A stretch of 47,010 bases of DNA from Methylococcales bacterium (GTDB taxonomy: Bacteria; Pseudomonadota; Gammaproteobacteria; JABHGC01), in NCBI GenBank assembly GCA_018672285.1, contig JABHGC010000197.1, positions 1 through 47,010 of the forward strand, written 5' to 3'. This document shows positions 33,999-44,168 of the stretch, in pieces. A program made the translations under genes and the position numbers. The stretch's first letter is position 1. Each line of letters opens with the position of its first letter. The notes beneath the pieces were generated by a model. It was not told the origin of the DNA and did no database searches. It saw only the letters and a program-made list of their open reading frames with translations.

Positions 33999-36101
33999 AT
34001 GAAAGGTGGTACAAAAGATCGCTTTAAGAAGCTTGCATCGAATAAGTTGATATCAACACTCTCTATTTTGTTGTTATCAGCAATTCTATCAGCGTTGATG
34101 GCCTTTTTGTACGTTTCTAAAAAGGAAACGGCCGATAAAGGGTATATCAGTAGGGCTGGTGAAATGCAGGTACTTGCCCAGCAGATCGCAACCTACGCAC
34201 TATCCGCATCAAGAGGTAGTGAGAAAGCATTTAAACAACTCTCCGAAAAAAGAGATCGATTCATTGTCTTAATGAACGAGCTTGATGGTAATACAAAATT
34301 ACTACCAAAAAGCCCGAAAGAAGTGAGAAATGAATTTGATTTGGTTGCCGAGAACTGGAACTCATTACGGATATTTGCTGATGAGATCTTAAAAGGTAAG
34401 CAGTCTATTCAACAGGTGGACAAAAGTGTTAAAGCCATTACCGAAGGCATGAGAGCACTAGAGAAACAAGTTAAATCAACCATCGGTATTATGGTTAAGA
34501 AGAAGGCCGATCATAAACAAATTTACTTTGCTTCTCGTCAATTGCAGTTAGCGCAGCGGATTGAAAACGATGTGTCGAAAGTGTTTGGTGGTAGTGGGGA
34601 TGTTGAGCAAGCGATTAAAGACTTTAAAGAACACTCCGTGTTATTCGGTAAAGTGTTAGAGGCAATGCTATCAAAAGGTGGCAAGGTGCTTGAACGAGAA
34701 GTCACTCGCCGAGGCAAAACCAGAACAGTTAAAGAAAGTATCCAGCAGGTAGATCCAGCCGCACAACAAAAACTGCGTAGTGTTGCGATGTCATTTACCA
34801 CGGTTGAGCATAATGCAAAGCAAATTATTGATACTTCAGAAGCATTGATTAAAGCGTTAAGTGCAGCAGGCCAAGTGACAGGTGCGAGTGATAACTTAGA
34901 TTCGTCAATTTCTGCTTTGTTAACCGGTTATAAAGGTTCTCCAGGTCGATTGTCTATCGGTGTAGGCAGTAAATCATTAAAGCTTGGTTTTACCACCATT
35001 AGTATTTTAGGTGGTCTTGCTGTTATGCTCTTAGTGGTCTTGGGCTTCCAGTTACTGGTCGATGCGAAACGACGTGAAAGTTACAGTAAAGAGATGAACG
35101 AGCGAAACCAACAAGCGATTCTACGTTTATTGGATGAGATGGAATATCTTGCAGATGGTGACTTAACCGTTCAAGCCACGGTAACAGAAGATGTGACGGG
35201 GGCAATCGCGGATGCGATTAACAACGCGATTGAAACATTGCGTGTCTTGGTAACCACCATTAACAAGACGTCAGACCAGGTGACTTCATCGGCTCAAGAA
35301 ACACGTTCGACAGCGAGTGAGTTGACTCAAGCAACAGAGCAGCAAACCGTTCAGATCGAAAATGTGGGTGAATCTATTAGTTCAATCGCAAGATCAATTG
35401 AACAAGTCTCGAATGATTCGGTTGAATCTGAGGAAGTTGCACAAAAATCTATGGATGCGGCAACGCGTGGTGCTGCCAAGGTGCGTAGTACGATTCATGG
35501 TATGGACAATATTAGAGAGCAGATTCAGGAAACATCAAAACGAATTAAACGTCTTGGTGAGTCTTCACAAGAAATTGGTGACATCGTTGAGTTGATCGAT
35601 GACATTTCTGATCAAACCAACATCCTAGCGTTGAATGCAGCGATGCAGGCTGCGATGGCGGGTGAAGCCGGTCGTGGTTTCGCGGTTGTTGCGGATGAGG
35701 TTCAGAGACTTGCGGAGCGTACTGGTTCTGCAACGAAACAAATTGAAGCATTGGTTAAAACGATTCAAGCGGATACTAACGAAGCGGTTCGTTCGATGGA
35801 AACCAGTACTTCTGGAGTGGTCGAGGGAGCTAAATTGGCTGAGGAAGCGGGTGAGGCACTGTCAGAAATTGAAACAGTATCCTCTCAGATTGCTGACCTC
35901 ATTAAGCGTATTTCAGATGCAACTCAACAGCAGTCAGGCGCTGCGGTGAAAGTATCAGATACAATGGCTGTTATTCAGGATCTTACTAAAACAACATCCG
36001 ATGGCACGTTACATACGGCAGACTCGATTGGAAACTTAGCTGATTTGGCTGATGACCTTCAGAAGTCTGTGGCGGGTTTCAGACTGCCAGAAAGTGCATA
36101 A
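33999..36101 (+). CDS. pilJ: Type IV pilus methyl-accepting chemotaxis protein PilJ
   Basis: 700 residues. Transmembrane segments near 20-42 ([20 protein letters not shown]) and near 328-352 ([20 protein letters not shown]) flank a periplasmic helical sensor domain. A HAMP region and a cytoplasmic signalling helix pair follow. The hairpin tip reads [20 protein letters not shown], the PilJ variant of the receptor tip. In Pseudomonas PilJ senses pilus tension or surface contact. It sits 49 bases after pilI. Confidence 0.95.
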   Translation: MKGGTKDRFKKLASNKLISTLSILLLSAILSALMAFLYVSKKETADKGYISRAGEMQVLAQQIATYALSASRGSEKAFKQLSEKRDRFIVLMNELDGNTKLLPKSPKEVRNEFDLVAENWNSLRIFADEILKGKQSIQQVDKSVKAITEGMRALEKQVKSTIGIMVKKKADHKQIYFASRQLQLAQRIENDVSKVFGGSGDVEQAIKDFKEHSVLFGKVLEAMLSKGGKVLEREVTRRGKTRTVKESIQQVDPAAQQKLRSVAMSFTTVEHNAKQIIDTSEALIKALSAAGQVTGASDNLDSSISALLTGYKGSPGRLSIGVGSKSLKLGFTTISILGGLAVMLLVVLGFQLLVDAKRRESYSKEMNERNQQAILRLLDEMEYLADGDLTVQATVTEDVTGAIADAINNAIETLRVLVTTINKTSDQVTSSAQETRSTASELTQATEQQTVQIENVGESISSIARSIEQVSNDSVESEEVAQKSMDAATRGAAKVRSTIHGMDNIREQIQETSKRIKRLGESSQEIGDIVELIDDISDQTNILALNAAMQAAMAGEAGRGFAVVADEVQRLAERTGSATKQIEALVKTIQADTNEAVRSMETSTSGVVEGAKLAEEAGEALSEIETVSSQIADLIKRISDATQQQSGAAVKVSDTMAVIQDLTKTTSDGTLHTADSIGNLADLADDLQKSVAGFRLPESA

Positions 36102-36146
36102 CAAGCAAACCATCGATCTAAGTATAATAAGGCTTGAGAGATTATC

Positions 36147-39100
36147 ATGGGTGATAACGCCAACTACAGTGCACTAATCTGGCTTAAGGGAGTTCTCGAA
36201 GAGACCCTGACGAATGCCGGTAAAGCACTGGAATATTATGTTGAAGAATCAGATGAAGTATCTGATCTGCAGAAGTGTGCAGATGGGATCCATCAAGTCT
36301 ATAGTGCGTTACAAATTGCAGAGATCTATGGTGCTGCACTTGTTGCAGAAGAGATTGAGCTGGTCTTGCATGGTCTGATCAATAATAAAATTAGTAAACG
36401 AGATGAAGCCATTGAAGTGGTGACTGGCGCTGTTATTCAATTGCCAGAATACCTTGCTCGTTTAGAGGCAGGACAAAAAGATGTGCCTTTGGCGATGTTG
36501 CCACTGGTGAATGATTTACGCGCAGCAAGAAGCACTAACTTAGTCACAGAGGGGGCGCTTTTTTCGCCTAACCTATCTCCTATTGAGATTACCCCTGAAG
36601 CATTATCTCAAGCTTCAGCAAACCCACAGCTACCAGATATTGCAAAACGTCTTCGACATGCTTATCACAAAGGTTTGCTAGGTTGGTTTAGAGACCAGAA
36701 TACCGACAATAGTTTAGAGTTATTAAAAAAAGTGGTTGGTCAGTTAGAGGAATCTTCTAGCCTACAACCTGTTGTGAAGCTTTGGCAGATTGCAAAAGTC
36801 TTAGTTGAAGCGCTCGCAAATGAAGGCGTTGAATCTAGTGTTGCGGTTAAATTATTGATGGGGCAATTAGACCGTCAAATTAAGCGCTTGATTGATCATG
36901 GTGAATTATCACTTGCCGAAAAGCCCGTTTTAGACCTGTATAAAAACCTGCTTTACTATGTGGCGGGATCTGAGTATGACAGTGATTTAAGCGGAATAAT
37001 TAAAACAGAATTTCAGCTTGATGCAGCTTTACCAAGTGATGACGAGCTGCAATCCATGCAAGGCGCTGCTGGTGGAATGCCAAATGCTGACATTATGAAG
37101 TCAGTGGCAGGGGCCATCAAAGAAGACTTGTTAGCGATTAAAGATAAGTTAGATATGTTCATGCGAAGCAGCATGGATGATGCGAGCGACTTACTTGAAT
37201 TAATGGATCCGTTACGCAAAGTGGGTGATACCTTAGGTATGCTCGGTCAGGGCTTGTTACGTAAAAAAGTGATTCATCAAGTCAGTGTTCTACAAATGTT
37301 GAAAGATCATGGTGGTGCAGTGAGTGAAGAGCGCATCATGGAAATGGCAGGGGATTTACTCTATATAGAATCTGCCATTGATGGTCTGCAAGCAAAACGT
37401 TTTGATCCAACGGGTACTACGTTACCTGGAATGCTGCCTCAAACAGTTGATGAAGAAGAATTTGTTGTCCCTGAAGGCGAATATCAAGATGTTTTAAATG
37501 TCATTATGCAAGAAATGACGAATGATATTTCACTGTGTAAAGAGAGCATTGTTGCCTTTTTAGATGCACAGTCTGACGCCTCATCAATAGAGAGTGTTGT
37601 TGACAAATTTCGAAATATCTCTGGCGCATTTTCTATGCTGCAGCTAAACCAAGCCAGTGTGTTAGTTGATGGTGTTATGTCCGCTATCCAGCAATATTTA
37701 ATAAATGAAACAACACAAGATGAAGCGGTATTAGACCACCTAGCAAACTCTGTAACAGGGATCGAGTATTACATTGAAGGTGTTTATAACTATCGCTTTA
37801 GTGATAACTTCATGTTGAATGTGATGCAGGAAAACCTTGAAGCCATTGGTCAAACAATTGCCGCCGTAGAGGCACCTGTTGTTGTCGCGCCAGTAGCAAA
37901 AGGTGTTGAAGCTGAGCCTGAACCTGTCGTTGATACTGTTGTAGAAGCCACACCTGTTATTGCAGAGCCAAAGCCTGCTGAGGTGGTTGAGCCAGAACCC
38001 GAATTAGAAGACATTAAAGCTGAGCCTACGATCAGTGTTGCACCTGTCGCATCACCTACGCCAGCACCCGGTAATGCTGCCCCTTTACTTGAAGAGATTG
38101 ATGAAGAAATTCTCGAAATTTTCATGGAAGAGGCGAAAGAAGAACTGGAAAATATCCAGGTTCACTACCCTAAATGGAAAAATGAGCGTGACCAAGAGTC
38201 ACTCTCAATTATTCGCCGTTCATTTCACACCTTAAAAGGCAGTGGCCGCTTAGTGGGCGCGTTAGTGATTGGTGAGTTTGCATGGGCTGTTGAAAACCTG
38301 CTTAACCGAGTGATTGATGGCACGGTGGATCTTGGTCCGCAAATGTTTTTAGTGTTAGATGATGTTGTTACTGTTTTACCTGAATTAGTGCAATGCCAAG
38401 AAGAAGGCACGCAGCCAACGTGTGATGTTATCGGGATTAGTGCTCGAGCTGAAATTATCAGTAAACCGGGTGGAGAATCAGAACTTGCAGCAATGGCACC
38501 AACTGAAATTGCGGTAGCTGCTGTAGCTGAGACAGAAACAGTTGAACCTGTCTCTGAGGTTGCTGAGGCTGAAGTTGTTCATGCTGCCATTGAAATGGAC
38601 GATGTACTGCATGATATTTTTACGACCGAATGCAGTACGCATATACAAGCAGTACAAGATTTTATAGCCGCCTGCGAAGATTCGGGTGGTTGTCAGTGTG
38701 ATGAAGGCTTGATTCGCTCTGTGCATACATTGCATGGCAGTGCACACATGGCCAACGTGACACAAATTGCAGTCGTGAGTGCCGCTTTAGAAAAGCTGAT
38801 TAAAGTCATGATCAAAACGCAAGCTGAGGCAGATACGGTTTTTATCGCCTTAGTGAATGATGTCATGGTAATGATTCAGACCTTTATGGACTCGATTAAC
38901 AAGCCTGATGCCGTATTACCAGACCATGAAGCGATGATCGTACGCATTCACGCTTATCAAAACCAATATAACGCGGATGACGTATCTGAAATTGTATTGA
39001 CTGTTGATTTGTCTAAAACACCAGAATTACAACCCGCGCCTGTCGATGAGGTAGTGCCTGAAATAGAGCAGGTAGAAGTCTCTGGGCCTGATGAAATTAT

Positions 39101-41591
39101 TCCTGCGGTTGAAGACGTTGCGCCCGTTGAAATAGTGCCTGAGCCTGTTGCTGAAGTCATCACACCTGAAGTGGCTACTGTCGCGGAAGTTGATGAAGAG
39201 GAAATGGACGAAGAGTTGATCGAAATCTTCCTAGAAGAGAGTAGAGATATTGTCGATGTCATGGAGCAAACCGTACAGCAATGGACAAATGCGCCAGAGG
39301 ACTCCGCATTAATTGCCGATTTACAGCGTTCATTACATACTTTAAAAGGTGGTGCGCGCTTGTCTGGCTTGGGCATGATTGGTGATGTGAGCCACTCATT
39401 AGAATCATTATTGACTGGCATTGGTAATCGCAGTGTCAGCATACATGATGAAATTATTAATTTGGTGCATCGTTCTGTGGACGAGTTGGATAAGATGCTC
39501 CAAGTTGTTCAAGCACAGAAAGAGCCAGAGCCAGCAGGTGAGCTACTTGATTTAATTGATGATGCATTGGCAGGTAGGATACTTGAGCCTTTTGTTCAAT
39601 CTAATGATGAGGCTGATGAAGAAGATACCGATGACGACAATATTGATGAAGCATCTAGCGTTGATGAACCTGCTGACAGTGACGTTGTAGAAGCGGTAGC
39701 AGATAGCCAGCCAGAGGTTGCTGCGAAAAAAGTTGCAGAGCCGACTGCTGAAGCTAAAGCACCTAAGTCAGCCCAAGAATTTGTTAAAATTCGCTCTAAT
39801 TTGCTGGATACATTAGTGAATTACGCGGGTGAAATTAGTATTTATCGCTCCCGTTTAGAGCAACAAAACGGTAATTTCTTATTTAACCTGACAGAGCTAG
39901 ATCAAACAGTGAGTCGGTTGCGTAATCAGCTTCGAAACTTAGAAATTGAAACTGAAGCGCAAATGTTATTCCGTTATGAAAAAGAACATGACGAAAATGA
40001 AGATGAGGAAGAATTTGACCCATTAGAGATGGATCGTTTCTCCAAAATGCAGCAATTGTCTCGTAGTTTGTTAGAAAGTGTGACTGATTTAACCAGTATT
40101 CAGGAAATGATGTCCAATCTGGCGCGTGAATCAGAAACACTATTACTGCAACAAGCTCGAGTGAATACAGAGTTGCAAGAAGGGTTGATGAGAACCCGGA
40201 TGATGCCTTTCTCAAGTATGGTGCCAAAGTTAAATCGATTGGTGCGTCAGACATGTAAGCAGTTAGGCAAAAAAGCAGAATTAGAAGTGATTGGTGCGGC
40301 CGGAGAAATGGATCGAACCATCATGGAAAGAATGATGGCGCCATTAGAGCACATGATTCGAAATGCGATTGCTCATGGTGTTGAAGATAAAGACGTTCGT
40401 AAGAGCCGGTTAAAACCCGAAACAGGTAAAATCACATTGCAATTAACACGTGAAGGCACCGATATTGTCCTTTATGTGGCTGATGATGGTGGTGGAATCG
40501 GTGTTGATAGAGTTCGTAAGAAAGCCATCGAACGTGATCTTATGAAAGAGGATCAAACGGATTTATCTGAGGAAGATATATTACAGTTTATTCTTGAATC
40601 AGGTTTTAGTACTGCTGACGAAGTGAGCCAAATTGCCGGTCGTGGTGTGGGCATGGATGTGGTTCATAGTGAGATTAAGCAATTGGGTGGGTCATTGCAT
40701 ATTGATTCGCAAAAAGACCACGGTACGCTATTTACCGTTAGACTCCCCTTTACCCTTGCGATTAACCAAGCGCTATTAGTACAAATTACCGATGAAACGT
40801 ATGCCATTCCACACTCAAGTATTGAAGGTGTGGTTCGATTATCTCGGGATGAGCTTGAGCGATGCTACTCAGGTGAAAAAACAGAATATGAATATGCCGG
40901 TAACAACTACCATGTGCAGTATATTGGTGCACTGTTAGGTTCCGGTAGAGCGATCTTACAAGAGAAAAAACGTTGGTTCCCTGTGTTATTAGTGAGAACA
41001 GGTCAGCACCGTATTGCCTTGCAAGTTGATGCGATATTAGGCAACAGGGAAATTGTGGTTAAATCCGTAGGGCCGCAAGTCAGCTCCGTGAACTGGGTAT
41101 CTGGTGCCACCATTATGGGTGACGGCCGAGTTGTCTTAATCTTAGATGTGAGTGCACTTGTCAGACACAGTGCTGTCCAAGCGCAAGCACCAGAAGCGGT
41201 GGTGGAAGAAGTTGCTAAGCGGACAGTACCTTCTATTATGGTTGTGGATGATTCAATCACCGTGCGTAAAGTGACGACTCGCTTGCTTGAGAGGCATGAG
41301 ATGAGCGTATTCACGGCGAAAGATGGCGTTGATGCCATTCAGGTACTGCAAGAGCAAATTCCTGATGTCATGCTGCTCGATGTGGAAATGCCAAGAATGG
41401 ATGGGTATGAGTTAGCGCGACACATACGTAATAGTGATCGACTGAAACATATTCCCATTATTATGATTACTTCTCGAACAGGGGATAAACATCGCAATAG
41501 AGCGATGGAGATTGGGGTTAATGCCTATCTTGGTAAACCTTATCAAGAAGTAGAGTTGCTCGAAAATATTCATGCATTACTAGAGGCATAA
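36147..41591 (+). CDS. chpA: Hybrid chemosensory histidine kinase ChpA
   Basis: 1814 residues. The N-terminal ~560 residues are FimL-like and contain degenerate phosphotransfer folds. Three recognisable HPt domains follow: H694 in RRSFHTLKGSGRL, H860 in IRSVHTLHGSAHM and H1064 in QRSLHTLKGGARL, separated by acidic Pro/Val/Glu linkers. Then come the CheA dimerisation and ATPase domains (HMIRNAIAHGVED N-box; VADDGGGIG; GRGVGMDVVHSEIKQLGG), a CheW-like domain, and a C-terminal receiver with phospho-acceptor D1745 in MLLDVEMPRMDGYE. It phosphorylates PilG and PilH. Pseudomonas ChpA is larger, with more HPt-like domains. The gap to the next gene is seven bases. Confidence 0.95.
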   Translation: MGDNANYSALIWLKGVLEETLTNAGKALEYYVEESDEVSDLQKCADGIHQVYSALQIAEIYGAALVAEEIELVLHGLINNKISKRDEAIEVVTGAVIQLPEYLARLEAGQKDVPLAMLPLVNDLRAARSTNLVTEGALFSPNLSPIEITPEALSQASANPQLPDIAKRLRHAYHKGLLGWFRDQNTDNSLELLKKVVGQLEESSSLQPVVKLWQIAKVLVEALANEGVESSVAVKLLMGQLDRQIKRLIDHGELSLAEKPVLDLYKNLLYYVAGSEYDSDLSGIIKTEFQLDAALPSDDELQSMQGAAGGMPNADIMKSVAGAIKEDLLAIKDKLDMFMRSSMDDASDLLELMDPLRKVGDTLGMLGQGLLRKKVIHQVSVLQMLKDHGGAVSEERIMEMAGDLLYIESAIDGLQAKRFDPTGTTLPGMLPQTVDEEEFVVPEGEYQDVLNVIMQEMTNDISLCKESIVAFLDAQSDASSIESVVDKFRNISGAFSMLQLNQASVLVDGVMSAIQQYLINETTQDEAVLDHLANSVTGIEYYIEGVYNYRFSDNFMLNVMQENLEAIGQTIAAVEAPVVVAPVAKGVEAEPEPVVDTVVEATPVIAEPKPAEVVEPEPELEDIKAEPTISVAPVASPTPAPGNAAPLLEEIDEEILEIFMEEAKEELENIQVHYPKWKNERDQESLSIIRRSFHTLKGSGRLVGALVIGEFAWAVENLLNRVIDGTVDLGPQMFLVLDDVVTVLPELVQCQEEGTQPTCDVIGISARAEIISKPGGESELAAMAPTEIAVAAVAETETVEPVSEVAEAEVVHAAIEMDDVLHDIFTTECSTHIQAVQDFIAACEDSGGCQCDEGLIRSVHTLHGSAHMANVTQIAVVSAALEKLIKVMIKTQAEADTVFIALVNDVMVMIQTFMDSINKPDAVLPDHEAMIVRIHAYQNQYNADDVSEIVLTVDLSKTPELQPAPVDEVVPEIEQVEVSGPDEIIPAVEDVAPVEIVPEPVAEVITPEVATVAEVDEEEMDEELIEIFLEESRDIVDVMEQTVQQWTNAPEDSALIADLQRSLHTLKGGARLSGLGMIGDVSHSLESLLTGIGNRSVSIHDEIINLVHRSVDELDKMLQVVQAQKEPEPAGELLDLIDDALAGRILEPFVQSNDEADEEDTDDDNIDEASSVDEPADSDVVEAVADSQPEVAAKKVAEPTAEAKAPKSAQEFVKIRSNLLDTLVNYAGEISIYRSRLEQQNGNFLFNLTELDQTVSRLRNQLRNLEIETEAQMLFRYEKEHDENEDEEEFDPLEMDRFSKMQQLSRSLLESVTDLTSIQEMMSNLARESETLLLQQARVNTELQEGLMRTRMMPFSSMVPKLNRLVRQTCKQLGKKAELEVIGAAGEMDRTIMERMMAPLEHMIRNAIAHGVEDKDVRKSRLKPETGKITLQLTREGTDIVLYVADDGGGIGVDRVRKKAIERDLMKEDQTDLSEEDILQFILESGFSTADEVSQIAGRGVGMDVVHSEIKQLGGSLHIDSQKDHGTLFTVRLPFTLAINQALLVQITDETYAIPHSSIEGVVRLSRDELERCYSGEKTEYEYAGNNYHVQYIGALLGSGRAILQEKKRWFPVLLVRTGQHRIALQVDAILGNREIVVKSVGPQVSSVNWVSGATIMGDGRVVLILDVSALVRHSAVQAQAPEAVVEEVAKRTVPSIMVVDDSITVRKVTTRLLERHEMSVFTAKDGVDAIQVLQEQIPDVMLLDVEMPRMDGYELARHIRNSDRLKHIPIIMITSRTGDKHRNRAMEIGVNAYLGKPYQEVELLENIHALLEA

Positions 41592-41598
41592 TGCTGTC

Positions 41599-42579
41599 AT
41601 GACTGACTTACAAGATATGGACATGCAAGAGATTGACGAAGAACTATTAGAGATCTTCGTTGAAGAAAGCAATGAGATCATTGAGTCCATTGAAGTCACT
41701 ATGAAAAGTTGGGTGGAAGCACCGACAGATGCGAATTTATTGGCCGAGTTTAAAAGACCATTGCATACCCTTAAAGGCGGTGCGCGTTTAGCAGGCTTAG
41801 ATGAGATTGGTAACTTGACCCACCTAGTTGAATCTTTACTCATCGAGATTGAAAACAATACCGTAGATGGCACTGCTGTTGTTGGTATTTGTCAAGATGG
41901 TATGGATGAGCTGGCACATATGCTGGAAATTGCTGCCTCACAAAAAATGCCGGTTTTGAGTGACGCATTAGCGGCAAGTTTTAATCTTCATCTTGGTGAT
42001 GAGGTTGTGACAGAAACGTTACAAGCTGAGCCAGAGTTAGAAGATGAGGATGATTATGATGATGACGAAATTAATGTACAACAAACACTGAAAAGCCAGT
42101 CTTTAACCGAAGGTACGGGCTTAGAAATTGTCCGAAGTGTATTGTTGCCACTAGTGAGAAGGCGGTTATTATTGCCAAATGCAGCCGTAGCTGAAATTAT
42201 TCCGTATATGGAATCAACAGTCATTGATGACACCCCTGAATGGTGTGTTGGTAGTATCGTTTGGCGAGGTGAAACCATTCCCGTCGTATCGTTTGAATCG
42301 TTGGCAGGTGATGCATTACCAAAAATCAGCAAACGATCTCGTATTGCCGTGTGTAATGGTGTGAGTGGCATGTCAGGTGCGAAATTCTTTGGCTTGATTT
42401 GTGCCCAAATTCCCCACTTAATTAAAGTACACGAAAATAATGTTAAAGAAGCTGAAGAGCAAAGTGGTCTGCCCACGAGCTTGCAAGAAGTCTTGATTGA
42501 AGAAGTGTCAGCGACAATTCCAAGGGTTGATTTTATTGAAGATCAATTGCGAAAAGAAGTACCAATGAGTGCTTACTAA
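41599..42579 (+). CDS. HPt-CheW fusion protein (ChpC-like with N-terminal phosphotransfer domain)
   Basis: 326 residues. The first ~110 form an HPt domain: EIDEELLEIFVEESNEIIES, then RPLHTLKGGARLAGLDEIG with phospho-acceptor H56. It closely resembles the third HPt of ChpA (MDEELIEIFLEESRDI ... RSLHTLKGGARLSGL). A strongly acidic linker (EPELEDEDDYDDDE, about 140-155) joins it to a CheW-like domain from ~175 (VRRRLLLPNAAVAEIIPYM, WCVGSIVWRGETIPVVSFES). The CheW part matches ChpC, which couples additional receptors to ChpA. The protein could act as both coupler and phosphate carrier or sink. Last gene of the operon. Confidence 0.85.
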   Translation: MTDLQDMDMQEIDEELLEIFVEESNEIIESIEVTMKSWVEAPTDANLLAEFKRPLHTLKGGARLAGLDEIGNLTHLVESLLIEIENNTVDGTAVVGICQDGMDELAHMLEIAASQKMPVLSDALAASFNLHLGDEVVTETLQAEPELEDEDDYDDDEINVQQTLKSQSLTEGTGLEIVRSVLLPLVRRRLLLPNAAVAEIIPYMESTVIDDTPEWCVGSIVWRGETIPVVSFESLAGDALPKISKRSRIAVCNGVSGMSGAKFFGLICAQIPHLIKVHENNVKEAEEQSGLPTSLQEVLIEEVSATIPRVDFIEDQLRKEVPMSAY

Positions 42580-42596
42580 CTCATTGTTTAATTTGC

Positions 42597-43316
42597 TTAG
42601 TTAAGATCCCCCCAAGTGTGCATGACCAAAGTGATGGCTGCTAAAGCGGCAGTTTCTGTACGTAATATTCTAGGGCCTAGTGAAATGGCCTGAAATTGTT
42701 GTTCTTTAATTAAGCCCTGTTCTTCCTCAGTAAAACCACCTTCAGGACCGATCAGTGTCGCAATATTTATGCCTTTGGGTGTTATTTGATGCCAGGGTGT
42801 TGTGCTGGTTGTATCTAAAAATAAACCCAAATCATACGGCTGTTGTAACGTTTCTGACAACGTTTGTGGTGGCCTTAACAGAGGCAGCTGAGTTCTGCCA
42901 GATTGCTCACAAGCACTGATAATAATGCCTTGCCAGTGGTCATGTTTTTTTTCTGGATTAGTCAGTTTTTGGCTGCGTTGGCAAAAAACAGGGATGATTT
43001 GTTGAACACCTAGCTCGGTTGCTTTTTGAATACTAAAATCCATTCGATCTTGCCGAGAAATACCTTGAAGTAAAGTCACCGGGCAATTGGATTCACGGCT
43101 GATGTCGGTGAATCCGTTAATGCTAATCATTGAGGTGCGTTTGTGTAGTGTGGTAATCGTGCCGTCATACTCACCACCCTGGCCATTAAACAGCGTGATG
43201 TTGTGATTTTGTTTGGCGCGTAAAACGGTGGTTAAATAGTGACTTGAAGCTTGGTTCAGCGCAATACATTGACCAACATCAAGCGTGGCATCAATGTATA
43301 AACGAGTGACTCTCAT
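42597..43316 (-). CDS. rsmE: 16S rRNA m3U1498 methyltransferase
   Basis: SPOUT methyltransferase for U1498 of 16S rRNA. 239 residues. SRQDRMDFSIQKATELGVQQ, IPVFCQRSQ, IATLIGPEGGFTEEE and the knot SLGPRILRTETAALAAI are diagnostic. It starts three bases after the metF stop, forming a metF-rsmE transcript. Confidence 0.96.
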   Translation of the reverse strand: MRVTRLYIDATLDVGQCIALNQASSHYLTTVLRAKQNHNITLFNGQGGEYDGTITTLHKRTSMISINGFTDISRESNCPVTLLQGISRQDRMDFSIQKATELGVQQIIPVFCQRSQKLTNPEKKHDHWQGIIISACEQSGRTQLPLLRPPQTLSETLQQPYDLGLFLDTTSTTPWHQITPKGINIATLIGPEGGFTEEEQGLIKEQQFQAISLGPRILRTETAALAAITLVMHTWGDLN

Positions 43317-43319
43317 GGC

Positions 43320-44168
43320 TTAAGGTTTAGGCTGCAAGTTTAAATTCTGCCATAACTTCAGTGTGGCTTCACTTTGATTCATAGAATAGAAGTGTAAATT
43401 TTCAATGCCATTTTGCAGCAGGTTCTCGCACATGCGTGTGACAACGTCAGTACCAAATTCACGAATTGAGGGCAGGTCATCACCATAGCGCTCTAAGCGC
43501 TTACGAAGCCAGCGGGGGATTTCTGTACCGCAGGCATCTGAAAAACGTAGTAATTGAGTGGAGTTGGTGATGGGCATAATACCAGGAATGATGGGGATGT
43601 TGATGCCTTCTTTGTGGCAGTCATCGACAAATTGATAATAGCAATCAGCATTATAAAAATATTGTGTGATGGCTGAGTTTGCGCCAGCGTCCACTTTTTT
43701 CTTGAAATTCTGCAGGTCTACTTGCCAATTGTTGGCTTGAGGGTGCATTTCAGGATAGGCTGCAACCTCAAGTTGAAACTGGTCTCCTGTTTCTGATCGA
43801 ATAAATGCCACAAGCTCATTGGCATAACGTAACTCACCGAGGTCCCTACAGCCTGAGGGTAAGTCACCTCGCAAGGCGACAATACGTTTGACACCTGCCG
43901 CTGAAAAATCCTGTAAAATATGGCGCAAATCCTCTTTGCTAGAACCAATACAGGAAAAATGGGGTGCAGCCTCAATATTGCAGATTTTCTGTATGTCCGT
44001 GACGGTACTTAACGTTAAATCGCGCGTGGAGCCGCCTGCACCATAAGTGACAGAGAAAAAATCAGGTTGGTATTGGGCAAAAGCGGTGACAGTCGCACTT
44101 AGCTTACTCTTACCTGCTTCAGTTTTAGGTGGAAAAAATTCAACGCTATAGCGTTTTAATTGGCTCAT
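43320..44168 (-). CDS. metF: Methylenetetrahydrofolate reductase
   Basis: FAD enzyme reducing 5,10-methylene-THF to 5-methyl-THF for methionine synthesis. 282 residues. SVEFFPPKTEAGKSKL, FFSVTYGAGGSTRDLT, HFSCIGSSKEDL, IVALRGDLPSG, ANSAITQYFYNADCYYQF and IIPGIMPITNSTQLLRFSDACG are typical. Upstream is the 435-base divergent gap to tkt; no SAM or SAH riboswitch was recognised. Confidence 0.96.
   Translation of the reverse strand: MSQLKRYSVEFFPPKTEAGKSKLSATVTAFAQYQPDFFSVTYGAGGSTRDLTLSTVTDIQKICNIEAAPHFSCIGSSKEDLRHILQDFSAAGVKRIVALRGDLPSGCRDLGELRYANELVAFIRSETGDQFQLEVAAYPEMHPQANNWQVDLQNFKKKVDAGANSAITQYFYNADCYYQFVDDCHKEGINIPIIPGIMPITNSTQLLRFSDACGTEIPRWLRKRLERYGDDLPSIREFGTDVVTRMCENLLQNGIENLHFYSMNQSEATLKLWQNLNLQPKP

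Noticed and set aside
37850..39442. Long Ser/Thr/Gly-rich minus-strand ORFs inside chpA
   Set aside because: They are antisense shadows of the Glu/Val/Ala/Pro-rich linkers and HPt segments of chpA.
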